DNA from: an uncultured bacterium
Lineage (GTDB): Bacteria; Muiribacteriota; Ozemobacteria; Ozemobacterales; Ozemobacteraceae
Length of the DNA: 64,000 nucleotides
Reading direction: 5' to 3'
Assembly (NCBI GenBank): GCA_937949615.1
Contig: CALEDQ010000029.1
Span: forward strand, 186,001 to 250,000
A program made the position numbers and the translations under genes. Under the pieces are notes generated by a model. The model was not told the DNA's origin. It was given only the letters and a program-made list of their open reading frames with translations, and did no database searches. Below are positions 7,731-15,341 of this stretch, piece by piece (position 1 is the stretch's first letter; each line of letters opens with the position of its first letter).

Positions 7731-9881
7731 CTATTTCTGAAGTTGAAACAGTGACACTCCGGTCGGCAGGGTAGCGTTGATAGTGACGTTTCCGCCATTA
7801 CCATTGATTATATTCACATAGGCGGCTGTATAAGGTGAAAGAGCAGGAGAAGCAGAATCACCTGCAGAAGCGACAGATACGGTTCTTCTGGCCGGCCCGG
7901 TCAAAGTAACCGCTGAAAGATCAGGGCCAAAACTGTAGGTTGAAGTAAGATCAAGGCCCTTAAAGCCATAGGTGCCGCCGGCAGAATTATTTACTGCCAG
8001 AGCCAGCATGAATTTTGCAAATGTTTTATCGAAGGATTCACCGGTGAAGGCTTCAACCGCCGACTTTTCCGTGAGCTGAACAGAAAGAAGATTCTGAACC
8101 GAGCCATTTAAGCTATAATTCTGAGCCAGCCATATCCCAAAAAGGAAAGCTTTGCCATAATGAGCACCCATTACAAGGTTTGTATCAGTTTCGAGGTGCC
8201 ATTTATCAACTCTGATACTGTTAACCCTTTCAAAATAATAGTTGGCCTGCAGTGCTTTGCTTTGATTGTTCTGATTCTCGATACGGAAACCATTGATGTA
8301 TTCTGCGTAGCCGGACATTGCTTCATCAAGCCATGCATCAGACTGGGGAAGTTTTCTCTTCTGCCAGAAATGAATCATGTGCTGAAATTCATGAGCCATT
8401 GTTGCTGAAATATCATTGATTTCGCGGTTCAGGTCACTAAAGCTTGAGCTGAGCTGCAGAAAAAATATCTTTTTATGGTTTGACTCAGCAAAAACGGTTG
8501 CCGGATAAAGATCTGTTCCCCAGAAATAGCCAGCAGTATAAATTTTTCTGGAGATCAGCATGTAGATATCGCCATTGCTGTTGAAGTCATCCAGATTTGA
8601 GCTGTTCATTGTTCCTGGCGGTTCTTCGCCGAATATAGACCTGTTTTTGTCATAAATACCTGTCGAGGCAACTGACCAGTTTGTCTCAAGACCGCTCAGA
8701 ACTGAATCCAAGCCAGCAACCGCGAGATCGTCGTTATCAACAAAAAAGAAAGCCTGGCGCCCGTTTTGCAGCAAAGCAATTTTGCGGCATGTGGCTGACA
8801 CAGCTGAGTAAATTACCTGGTTGTTACTTATAATGTAAGCCCGAAAATTTTCAGAATCGTTGACGCTCACCGCCCGTATTGACGGCTTCAGAGTAGACAA
8901 AGAGGAAGAACCAGATTGTGTCCTTCCAGGGTTCAGGCGACGAAGACGTAAATGAAAGGCCATTTCTTCGCCTGACGGAAGCAAAGAACTGAATTCAGAC
9001 GTCCCTTCAGCGGCCGCTGATTTTCTCAAAGAAGCTGATCCTGCAATGGGAACTGACCAGGAAGGGCTTAGACTCCCTGAAGATCGGTTCATCATAACCA
9101 CCCAGGCTTCAGAGGCAGCAGTGAACGCAGGCATTACCAGCTGAACACTGCCGGTTGCCGGAAAAGCAAGCGAGGCATAATCGGCGGGGGGGTCGAATTC
9201 GGAATCTGCCGGCACCGTAATTGGTGCATAAGCAGCATTGTATGCGGCATAGGCGTCGTCATAGACAGTGGTTGAGCTTAGGTTGAGGCCGGCAACGATG
9301 CCATCGACCTTTTCAAAAATCGGCAGCGCCAGAGTCGCGACATTGGCAGGGGTTGCTATCAGTCGATCGAGCAGGTTCACTGCCACGTCTACTGTGCTTT
9401 TATCACCCTGACCAACCAGGGTTATGACGTTTTCGCTTGCTGCCACCAGGTCTTTGCGGCCAACCCAGACACGATACTGTTTGCTGTCAACACCAACCAG
9501 ATAACCGCCGTTGATGCTCATGCTCGCAATCGCCGGCAACACCGCGACATTCTCAAAAATGGTGCTGGCGATAAAACCGCTGTCACTGGCAACGATCTGT
9601 GCCTGCTTGCGCAGCATCACAACCGGAGAACTGCTACTGGAACGATCGAGCAGGCGCAATTCGAAAAACACCTGCGGAACATCGCCGGTGGCAGCACGCA
9701 AAGAACTGTTTTCTGCCGGCAGTGAAATTTCGAAGCGGACACTGGTCAGGGGCTCTGCCAAAATCTCAGGGGTCTGAGCGGCTGAAGAACCCCTGCCATC
9801 TTTATTAAAAAAGCAGCCTGTCATGCAGAACGCAGAAATCAGCAGCAGCAAAACCAGAGAACCAACCTTGCCATTACCCAT
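7731..9881 (-). CDS. Lipoprotein zinc metalloprotease, M30-like
   Basis: A 716-residue exported protein with lipobox MTGC at about Cys23. Residues about 40-210 match the N-terminal module of the RCC1 lipoprotein downstream (shared features: FELRLLDRSS-type strand, VVMLRKQAQI, KQYRVWVG, then a helical stretch). The catalytic part carries HEFQHMIHF, giving zinc ligands His497 and His501 with Glu498 as base, then WLDEAMSGYAEY with Glu520 as probable third ligand. This spacing resembles peptidase family M30 (hyicolysin type). The last 70 residues look like a small beta domain. It has its own upstream gap, with a G-rich ribosome-binding site before the ATG. It is expected to act at the cell surface or in the periplasm; the substrate is unknown. 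Confidence 0.8.
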   Translation of the reverse strand: MGNGKVGSLVLLLLISAFCMTGCFFNKDGRGSSAAQTPEILAEPLTSVRFEISLPAENSSLRAATGDVPQVFFELRLLDRSSSSSPVVMLRKQAQIVASDSGFIASTIFENVAVLPAIASMSINGGYLVGVDSKQYRVWVGRKDLVAASENVITLVGQGDKSTVDVAVNLLDRLIATPANVATLALPIFEKVDGIVAGLNLSSTTVYDDAYAAYNAAYAPITVPADSEFDPPADYASLAFPATGSVQLVMPAFTAASEAWVVMMNRSSGSLSPSWSVPIAGSASLRKSAAAEGTSEFSSLLPSGEEMAFHLRLRRLNPGRTQSGSSSLSTLKPSIRAVSVNDSENFRAYIISNNQVIYSAVSATCRKIALLQNGRQAFFFVDNDDLAVAGLDSVLSGLETNWSVASTGIYDKNRSIFGEEPPGTMNSSNLDDFNSNGDIYMLISRKIYTAGYFWGTDLYPATVFAESNHKKIFFLQLSSSFSDLNREINDISATMAHEFQHMIHFWQKRKLPQSDAWLDEAMSGYAEYINGFRIENQNNQSKALQANYYFERVNSIRVDKWHLETDTNLVMGAHYGKAFLFGIWLAQNYSLNGSVQNLLSVQLTEKSAVEAFTGESFDKTFAKFMLALAVNNSAGGTYGFKGLDLTSTYSFGPDLSAVTLTGPARRTVSVASAGDSASPALSPYTAAYVNIINGNGGNVTINATLPTGVSLFQLQK

Positions 9882-9957
9882 AGCACCCCCCGGAAAACAC
9901 TTTATATATTTAAACCTAATTATTTATGCCGGTTTTGCCAACTGGCAAAAAATGGTT

Positions 9958-10401
9958 TCAGACTTTTTCGGTCAAATTGTTTTCGCTGAGGTATTTCTCG
10001 CCGATCAGCCAGGCAGCGTAATCATCAACCGGGCGCGGGGGCGTCTGCATACCAAGCGGCACCAGACGCCAGATTCCGGTTGGCGGGTTCTCGGCAAAAT
10101 AACGGCCGCGGGCTTTATAAGTAGTATTGCGTTCTTCGGCGAATCTGACCGGGATATCGAGCTGCAGGTCATTATAAAGCCGGCAGAGCACAGCAGCTGC
10201 GGTGCCGTTTCCCATGACTACTGCCTGGGGGCGATCATCGACGTCAGTGGCGCAGAAACGGCGAAAGACCCGTTGCATTTCAGACAGGTAGGCGATTCCC
10301 ATTTCGCCATGGCTGAGATCATAGTAGACAACGGCGTAGCCAACTTTGTCAGAACCGGGATCGAGCGCCAGCACCCACCTTTTTTTTGCCGGGTCAGTCA
10401 T
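9958..10401 (-). CDS. RNase H-fold RuvC/YqgF-like nuclease
   Basis: A 147-residue protein with an RNase H-like fold. WVLALDPGSDKVGYAVV near the N-terminus carries the first catalytic Asp, a central EERNTTYKARGRYF segment resembles the acidic YqgF motif, and RPVDDYAAWLI near the C-terminus provides the last Asp. It is smaller than RuvC (about 170 residues) and similar in length to YqgF. Its role in this genome, Holliday-junction or RNA processing, cannot be decided from sequence. The ATG follows the moaC-MOSC stop by a single base, so the two are cotranscribed and probably translationally coupled. Confidence 0.7.
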   Translation of the reverse strand: MTDPAKKRWVLALDPGSDKVGYAVVYYDLSHGEMGIAYLSEMQRVFRRFCATDVDDRPQAVVMGNGTAAAVLCRLYNDLQLDIPVRFAEERNTTYKARGRYFAENPPTGIWRLVPLGMQTPPRPVDDYAAWLIGEKYLSENNLTEKV

Positions 10402-10402
10402 G

Positions 10403-11344
10403 TCAGAGTTTCAGCGCTATGAATTTTTCGCCGGATCTGACCGGGCCACCGGCGAGAACGATAGTGAAAATGCCTTCGCGCGGCATCACACAATCACCAG
10501 CCTTGTAATAAACAGCGCATTTCGTGTGGCATTCCTTGCCGATCTGGGTAACCTGCATCACGACACCATTTTCGCACCAGATCAGGCTGCCGACCGGCAA
10601 TTCATAAAGACAGACTCCGGAGGTCGCAATATTCTCGGCAAACGAACCGAAATCGACGCTCAGGCCCTGTTTACGCATTTTTTCGATACTCTCGACCCCG
10701 AGCATGGAAACCTGCCGATGCCAGGCGCCGCCATGCGCATCGCTTTCGAGGCCGAAGTTGACCTTCAGCATCGCCTCATCACACGGGTCTTTCGGGGTTC
10801 CCTTGCCCTTGCTGGTGGCAAGCTTTTCAACCTTACCGATCGCCGCGCTTTCGGCAAGCCATTCACCGCTCTTGCCGCCGGTTTTGCTGATCAATCTGGT
10901 CTGCTCGATGCGGGCGGCCTTGTCGACCCCCTTAACCATGTCATACATATTCAGCATGGCGGTCGTGGCTGCGACCATAGCTTCCATTTCGACACCGGTG
11001 CGATCAAAGGCAATGGCAGTGGCAAAGCAGCCAACCCGGTCTTTTCCGAGCGGAAAAAGATCAACGCGCACTGAGTCGAGTCGAACCGGGTGCGTCAGCG
11101 GAATAAATTCAGAAGTTTTCTTGGCAGCCATAATCGCCGCGACCCGTGATGCTGCCCAGGCGTCGCCTTTGACAAGCTCACCGGCTTTCAGCATCTCCAG
11201 AGCCTTTTCACCGGCAAAGAGTGAAGAAAAGGCAGTCGCCACGCGCATGGTTGGATCTTTACGACTGACATCGACCATTTTTACACGGCCTTCGCTGTCC
11301 TGATGAGTCAAGCCAGATTGTTTTTCTGAAATTTTTTCGTTCAT
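10403..11344 (-). CDS. moaC: MoaC-MOSC fusion, molybdenum cofactor biosynthesis
   Basis: A 313-residue two-domain protein. Residues 1-165 are MoaC, cyclic pyranopterin monophosphate synthase. They have the IPLTHPVRL segment with His85 (where most MoaC proteins have Cys-His), Lys59 in VKGDAW, and the MVKGVDK motif with Lys138 and Lys142. Residues about 171-313 are a MOSC domain, with ECHTKCAVYYKAGDCVMPREG near its end. MOSC domains handle sulfur and Moco or bind metal-sulfur ligands, so the fusion links an early step of the pathway to a late one. An AGGAGG site precedes the ATG. No other moa or moe gene is in the window. Confidence 0.92.
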   Translation of the reverse strand: MNEKISEKQSGLTHQDSEGRVKMVDVSRKDPTMRVATAFSSLFAGEKALEMLKAGELVKGDAWAASRVAAIMAAKKTSEFIPLTHPVRLDSVRVDLFPLGKDRVGCFATAIAFDRTGVEMEAMVAATTAMLNMYDMVKGVDKAARIEQTRLISKTGGKSGEWLAESAAIGKVEKLATSKGKGTPKDPCDEAMLKVNFGLESDAHGGAWHRQVSMLGVESIEKMRKQGLSVDFGSFAENIATSGVCLYELPVGSLIWCENGVVMQVTQIGKECHTKCAVYYKAGDCVMPREGIFTIVLAGGPVRSGEKFIALKL

Positions 11345-11357
11345 CGCCGCCTCCTAA

Positions 11358-11382
11358 GATCCCCGCCTTTGCGGGAATGACG
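11358..11382. repeat. Small palindromic intergenic repeat
   Basis: The gap between the ADP-ribosylglycohydrolase and moaC holds a stem CCCCGC/GCGGG with flanks reading, on the minus strand, CGTCATTCCCGCAAAG then GCGGGGATC. This closely resembles a short dispersed repeat (GTCATTCCCGC...GCGGGAAT) found between genes in many unrelated bacteria. It lies just upstream of the moaC ribosome-binding site on the downstream strand and could act as a weak terminator. Family resemblance is from general knowledge; copy number here is not known. Confidence 0.5.
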
Positions 11383-11449
11383 GGAAAACCATTCATTTAA
11401 ATATAACACCGGGCTGTCTTTATCTACGCAGGCAGGACAGGCAGTGCAG

Positions 11450-12394
11450 TTAATTCTGCGGAACAGCCATGCGATAGAGATCGCAGCCAAGCTGCCTGAT
11501 AGCCTGAAAATCTTCGAGAGGCCCGAGCCATTTTTCAGGGATGGCGCCGAGACCGAACCAGGCTCCGAAAAGAGCTCCGGCCATGGCTGCGATTGCATCA
11601 GCGTCGCCGCCAGAGTTGGCCGCACCGATAATCATTTCGTCAAACCGCCCCTCAGACTTCAAGAACCAGTAAAGGGCTGCCGCAAAAGAATCGAGGCAAT
11701 AACCGCTGTTACCGATATTTTCAATCGCCGCCCGGTTATCGAGCTTGAGTGAGTCTTTAACCGCCTTCATCTTTTTCACCATTTCGGTGGCAAACGGCTG
11801 CGATTTTTCGATGGCCCGGTTCATGATGAAATCTGGCGAAAATTCGCTGCCTTCAAGGCCGAGCGCGATGATAGAGGAAAATGCAAATGATGTGCCAACA
11901 ACCTTCTGGTCGGTATGCGTCAGCCGGCACGACTTATCGATAGCGTTCTTCAACAGCGGCAGAGTTCTGAAATAGGCAAGAGCGTAAGGCAGAGTGCGGC
12001 AAACTGCATTGATACCGGCAGACAAATGCCCGGCCTGACTCCACGGAACGCCAGAAGCAAGTTTACGACATGATTTAACCAGAGTATTGCCAGGAAAACG
12101 CCATTCAGAGCGCTTTTTTTGCCCATGAAACCAGTCAACAAGCTTATGGGTAAGATCGTCGACCGAAAAACCACCCTTTTCGACCAGACTGCGTGCAAAA
12201 AGCAGCATTACCTGCGTTTCGTCTGAGTATTGTCCGGGTTTGAGATGACTGACCGGGTGCGACGGAAAAGCTTTTACATAAAAGGTAATCGGCTCTTCGC
12301 CTTCTTCCGCCGAGCGATAAACATCTTCAATCGGCGCGGCAAGAGCATCGCCAATCGCGTAACCCAGCATACTGGCCTGGAATTTATCGATCAT
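11450..12394 (-). CDS. ADP-ribosylglycohydrolase family protein
   Basis: A 314-residue protein of the DraG/ARH family, which removes ADP-ribose from proteins or small molecules using a two-metal centre. The metal motif QYSDETQ (Asp58, Glu59, Thr60) near the N-terminus and the NSGGDADAIAAMAGAL motif (Asp264, Asp266) near the C-terminus are both intact. It overlaps the end of the upstream metallo-beta-lactamase/cNMP gene by 11 bases and has an AAGGG site before the ATG, so the two are cotranscribed. No ADP-ribosyltransferase is visible nearby; the substrate is unknown. Confidence 0.9.
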   Translation of the reverse strand: MIDKFQASMLGYAIGDALAAPIEDVYRSAEEGEEPITFYVKAFPSHPVSHLKPGQYSDETQVMLLFARSLVEKGGFSVDDLTHKLVDWFHGQKKRSEWRFPGNTLVKSCRKLASGVPWSQAGHLSAGINAVCRTLPYALAYFRTLPLLKNAIDKSCRLTHTDQKVVGTSFAFSSIIALGLEGSEFSPDFIMNRAIEKSQPFATEMVKKMKAVKDSLKLDNRAAIENIGNSGYCLDSFAAALYWFLKSEGRFDEMIIGAANSGGDADAIAAMAGALFGAWFGLGAIPEKWLGPLEDFQAIRQLGCDLYRMAVPQN

Positions 12395-14579
12395 CTTTTT
12401 TCCCTTCGGAGTCTGGCTTTTGAATGTTGTCGCGAATACGGGCTTCCCTCAGAGACAGGAATACTCCGGGGTTCTTTTCAAGAAAGCGGTAGAATTCCAT
12501 GACATCGATGGAATAAAGAACTGCATCTTCGGCAGCGACGAGCGAAAAGCGATGAATACCGCGGCGCGGCGTCGCATAAATTTTGGCAAGAAAGCTGCCA
12601 CGGCCGGCGCGCAGCACGGCTTTATGAGATCGTTCAATGTTAATCACGCCAGAATCGACAATATAGAAACTTTCGCGCGTTGTACCCTGACCGGCGAGGG
12701 TTTCGCCACGGGCTATTTTCATGCGGCCCATGATTCCCTGCAACTGGGTTCTCTGCGTCGGCGAAAGCGACCTGAAAAGCTGCGATGCATCGAAAAGACT
12801 CCAGGTGTCGAATTCGCGGTTCTGGGCAATAATCTTCATCTGCCGGGCAATTTCGCTGCCACGGATAAAATAGAGAAAGTCGTATTTATCCATGACGAGA
12901 ACCTTCATGTCGGTTTCGGCGATGACATCGGCATTGCGCGGCGCATTGAGAATCATCGAGGTTTCGCCAATGTAGTCGTTATTTGAATAGGCTTTGATGG
13001 TAACGCCGTCACGCTCAACGCGGGCACGTCCGCTGACGATCATAAAAAAGCGGTCACCAACCGAATTTTTGCGAATAATCAGATCACCCTGTTTATAGTT
13101 TTCGACCTTGACGAGCGTAAGAAATTCGCGCGCCTTCTCGATCGGCAGGCCTGAAAACAGGTCGATATGGTTCAGCACGTCGAGATATTCAAGTGCTTCG
13201 TTGCTGGCCGGAGCGTTGACGGGAATAATGATCGATTCTTCGCGGCCGTCCGGAGCTTTTTTAAGCCCCGAGCCTTCCGGGATCGACTTCTGCGCGACAT
13301 GCATCAGATGAATGCGTTTCTTAACTGCATCCGGCATATCGACAAGATTCTGCATCGGCGTATGCAGCGGCGGAATGCCGGCTTCATGGAAAATCACCGA
13401 ATGATGCCACGGAAAATTGGTCAGCTCAATCATGCGGTAGCGATTGACATCACCGCGTTCATAGAGTTTTTTGAAGGTTTCGGGGTCGTAAAGCGAGTCA
13501 GAAGAGTTAACGAAGCTTTTACCCTGATAATAGACTTCGAAACCGATGGTCGGAATCGAGTGCAGGGTATAGAAAAACCTGAATTCACCGCCGTTGATGC
13601 GAATCGGCACCTGCAGGCTGATCGGGTGAAAATGGAACAGGCTCATGAAAGTCTTGTAGTTAAGGCCGGTCAGCGACTGATACTTGCGCACGAAGCTTTC
13701 CATGATCGTTTCGGTGGTATACAGATTGATCTTCTTTTCTTCGAGAAGCTTCTGCAGAATACCCGAATCGTGGTCGGCGTGGCAGTGAGTGAGAATACAG
13801 TCATCGATCAGACGCGGGTTGATATCCATCGAGCGCAGCCAGTGGGTTGAATCGACGGGCGGATCGACGAGAATGCCGCGGCGGTTAACCCAGATGATAA
13901 AACCGCTGGTCATTTCACCCGGGTCAAAACCAGAGCCAGAGCCGATTACTGTAACACCAAAAAGCGGCGGTTCAAAAGGTTTTCCGGAAGATGGTCTTTC
14001 AGTTCCGTTGCCAAAGGCGACGTCGAGAGAGACTTCGGCCATGACCTTCTTGCCGTCGACGACGCGCAGGCAGTCCTTGTTACGCTCGAGCGCCATGTCA
14101 CCGAAAGGCACCCGGTTCTCTGGCCCCCACGGAATGCCGATCGCCATATCAGAAAGCTCGGCTTTGCGCTTCCCTGAGAGGCTCAGCGGGCGCAGGTATT
14201 CCATTTCGGCGCGCAGATTCGGAATCAGGTCGCGGTTGATACCATAAGGGTATTCGCGCATCAGCTGAATGTTGTCAGGGCCTAGCACGGCTTCTCTGAC
14301 GACACGCATGATGGTTTCAAGCTGGTGCCGGTGACCAATGACGTGAATCGGCCGGCGTTTGATGAAAAAATTGAAATAAGCGGGAAATTCGATATCGGCG
14401 AGTGAAACGCCGCGTTCCGCTGAAAACATGCGGTTCGGAATAACAAAAGTATCAGGCACGTCACCAAGAATTTTCATGGTGTCCTTGATGGTTTCGGGGG
14501 GCGCACCAACCTGCAGAGACCCGGAAGGGGTCTTGATCAGAGTTCCTCCGCGCGCAAGCTGAATTACCTCTACGGACAT
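12384..14579 (-). CDS. Metallo-beta-lactamase protein with two cyclic-nucleotide-binding domains
   Basis: A 731-residue cytoplasmic protein. Residues 1-200 are an unassigned N-terminal region. A metallo-beta-lactamase fold follows, with THCHADHDSG (His265, His267, Asp269, His270), a later NSSDSLYDP and two further histidine stretches (PWHHSVIFH, LHTPM). Two cNMP-binding (CAP_ED) domains occupy about 475-590 and 600-715. The first has the typical GDLIIRKN, FFMIVSGRARV and YIGETSMIL motifs; the second has degenerate phosphate-binding residues. It suggests a hydrolase, perhaps of a nucleotide or phosphodiester, gated by cyclic nucleotide or using the domains for oligomerisation. Hydrolytic substrate and ligand are inference. 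Confidence 0.85.
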   Translation of the reverse strand: MSVEVIQLARGGTLIKTPSGSLQVGAPPETIKDTMKILGDVPDTFVIPNRMFSAERGVSLADIEFPAYFNFFIKRRPIHVIGHRHQLETIMRVVREAVLGPDNIQLMREYPYGINRDLIPNLRAEMEYLRPLSLSGKRKAELSDMAIGIPWGPENRVPFGDMALERNKDCLRVVDGKKVMAEVSLDVAFGNGTERPSSGKPFEPPLFGVTVIGSGSGFDPGEMTSGFIIWVNRRGILVDPPVDSTHWLRSMDINPRLIDDCILTHCHADHDSGILQKLLEEKKINLYTTETIMESFVRKYQSLTGLNYKTFMSLFHFHPISLQVPIRINGGEFRFFYTLHSIPTIGFEVYYQGKSFVNSSDSLYDPETFKKLYERGDVNRYRMIELTNFPWHHSVIFHEAGIPPLHTPMQNLVDMPDAVKKRIHLMHVAQKSIPEGSGLKKAPDGREESIIIPVNAPASNEALEYLDVLNHIDLFSGLPIEKAREFLTLVKVENYKQGDLIIRKNSVGDRFFMIVSGRARVERDGVTIKAYSNNDYIGETSMILNAPRNADVIAETDMKVLVMDKYDFLYFIRGSEIARQMKIIAQNREFDTWSLFDASQLFRSLSPTQRTQLQGIMGRMKIARGETLAGQGTTRESFYIVDSGVINIERSHKAVLRAGRGSFLAKIYATPRRGIHRFSLVAAEDAVLYSIDVMEFYRFLEKNPGVFLSLREARIRDNIQKPDSEGKKDDR

Positions 14580-14690
14580 AAAGTGAACTACCTGTTAATG
14601 TGTGTGATATCAACACAAAAAGATAATCAAAGCCGCGAATTTATGCAACAGAATTATTATTTAGTCAGGTGAAAGCAACGCGTTTTTTTT

Positions 14691-14721
14691 GGTCCGCTTT
14701 GGCGAAAATATTTCGCGGACC
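14691..14721. repeat. Intergenic inverted repeat
   Basis: GGTCCGC (14691-14697) and GCGGACC (14715-14721) form a 7-base-pair stem, with a second overlapping hairpin GCGAAA/TTTCGC inside (14702-14716). A run of eight T precedes it on the plus strand, so on the minus strand an A run follows it; it is not a canonical terminator for either direction. The surrounding gap (14580-14779), upstream of the cNMP gene, holds no gene that I can see. Confidence 0.5.
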
Positions 14722-14779
14722 ACGTAGAAGCAAATTATACAGACAATGCAACGAGAGTTTCAGCAACAGCTAAAAGCAA

Positions 14780-14813
14780 GCACGGGCAGCAATCGTTAAA
14801 CTGCCACCCGTGC
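14780..14813 (-). terminator. Probable terminator after the small dockerin-like gene
   Basis: On the minus strand GCACGGGTGGCAG pairs with CTGCCCGTGC through a three-base bulge. The stem is followed by TTGCTTTTAG. It begins about 22 bases after the stop codon at 14836. The T tract is interrupted, so strength is uncertain. Confidence 0.55.
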
Positions 14814-14835
14814 AAAATATGCCTAAGGCAAATAA

Positions 14836-15285
14836 TCAGGGATCGACCTGAATTCCGGTAACAGTGACCGGCACAGTCGAATCACCTATCGGGGTTTCGG
14901 GAAGATACTCAAGAGATGAGTAATCTCCGGCCAGAATCGTATTGGCGCGTAACTGAACCTTCGAAAAATCATTTTTGTCGGTAATCTGATACCAGGCAAG
15001 CATCAAAACGACATCTTTCAAAACAACCTTGGTTCCTGAGAGACTGTCATTAGGCTCAACCGGCAATCTCGTCACTGTAGTAACAGTACTGAGAATTGCC
15101 TGAGCACGGGCCAGGCATTTTTCAATACTGGTTTTATCGGTGATCTGATACCAGGCAAGCAGAATCACCACATCTTTCAGAGTAGTTTTGCTGTCGCCGT
15201 CAAAATCACCGACAATTTCGGCACGGGCCGGAATTATGGCAAAGCAGATAAACAAAACTAGAACACAGATATATCTTGGTAACAA
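14836..15285 (-). CDS. Secreted protein of two dockerin-like EF-hand modules
   Basis: A 149-residue protein with a signal peptide (hydrophobic core at residues 5-20, probable cut after ARA). The mature part is two repeats of about 50 residues. The first opens with DFDGDSKTTLKDVVILLAWYQ, an EF-hand-like calcium loop plus helix as in type I dockerins; the second has VVLKDVVLMLAWYQ with a weaker loop. Each ends in a helix (RAQAIL or RANTIL) and a Pro turn. The same module, also in tandem, ends the 2660-residue protein of this island. The last residues, VTVTGIQVDP, look like the first strand of a BIG2 domain that is then absent, so the protein may be a shortened version. No cohesin is visible. 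Confidence 0.75.
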   Translation of the reverse strand: MLPRYICVLVLFICFAIIPARAEIVGDFDGDSKTTLKDVVILLAWYQITDKTSIEKCLARAQAILSTVTTVTRLPVEPNDSLSGTKVVLKDVVLMLAWYQITDKNDFSKVQLRANTILAGDYSSLEYLPETPIGDSTVPVTVTGIQVDP

Positions 15286-15302
15286 AGTAAACCTCTGCCA
15301 GA

Positions 15303-15333
15303 TAAAAAAGACCCGGGGCGCAAGCGCCCCGGG
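15303..15333 (-). terminator. Rho-independent terminator after the BIG2 lipoprotein
   Basis: A nine-base-pair stem, CCCGGGGCG and CGCCCCGGG around a four-base loop, lies at 15312-15333 just after the stop at 15342. On the minus strand it is followed by TCTTTTTTATC. A classic intrinsic terminator. Confidence 0.9.
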
Positions 15334-15341
15334 AACTTGTT

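Noticed and set aside
9823..11074. Plus-strand open frames of about 200 and 240 codons
   Set aside because: Antisense of the RuvC-like and moaC-MOSC genes, whose motifs and operon structure are clear; no coding motif on the plus strand.
14691..14721. Inverted repeat considered as a terminator of the cNMP or dockerin-like gene
   Set aside because: The T run is on the wrong side for the minus strand, it is upstream of the cNMP start, and no plus-strand gene precedes it.
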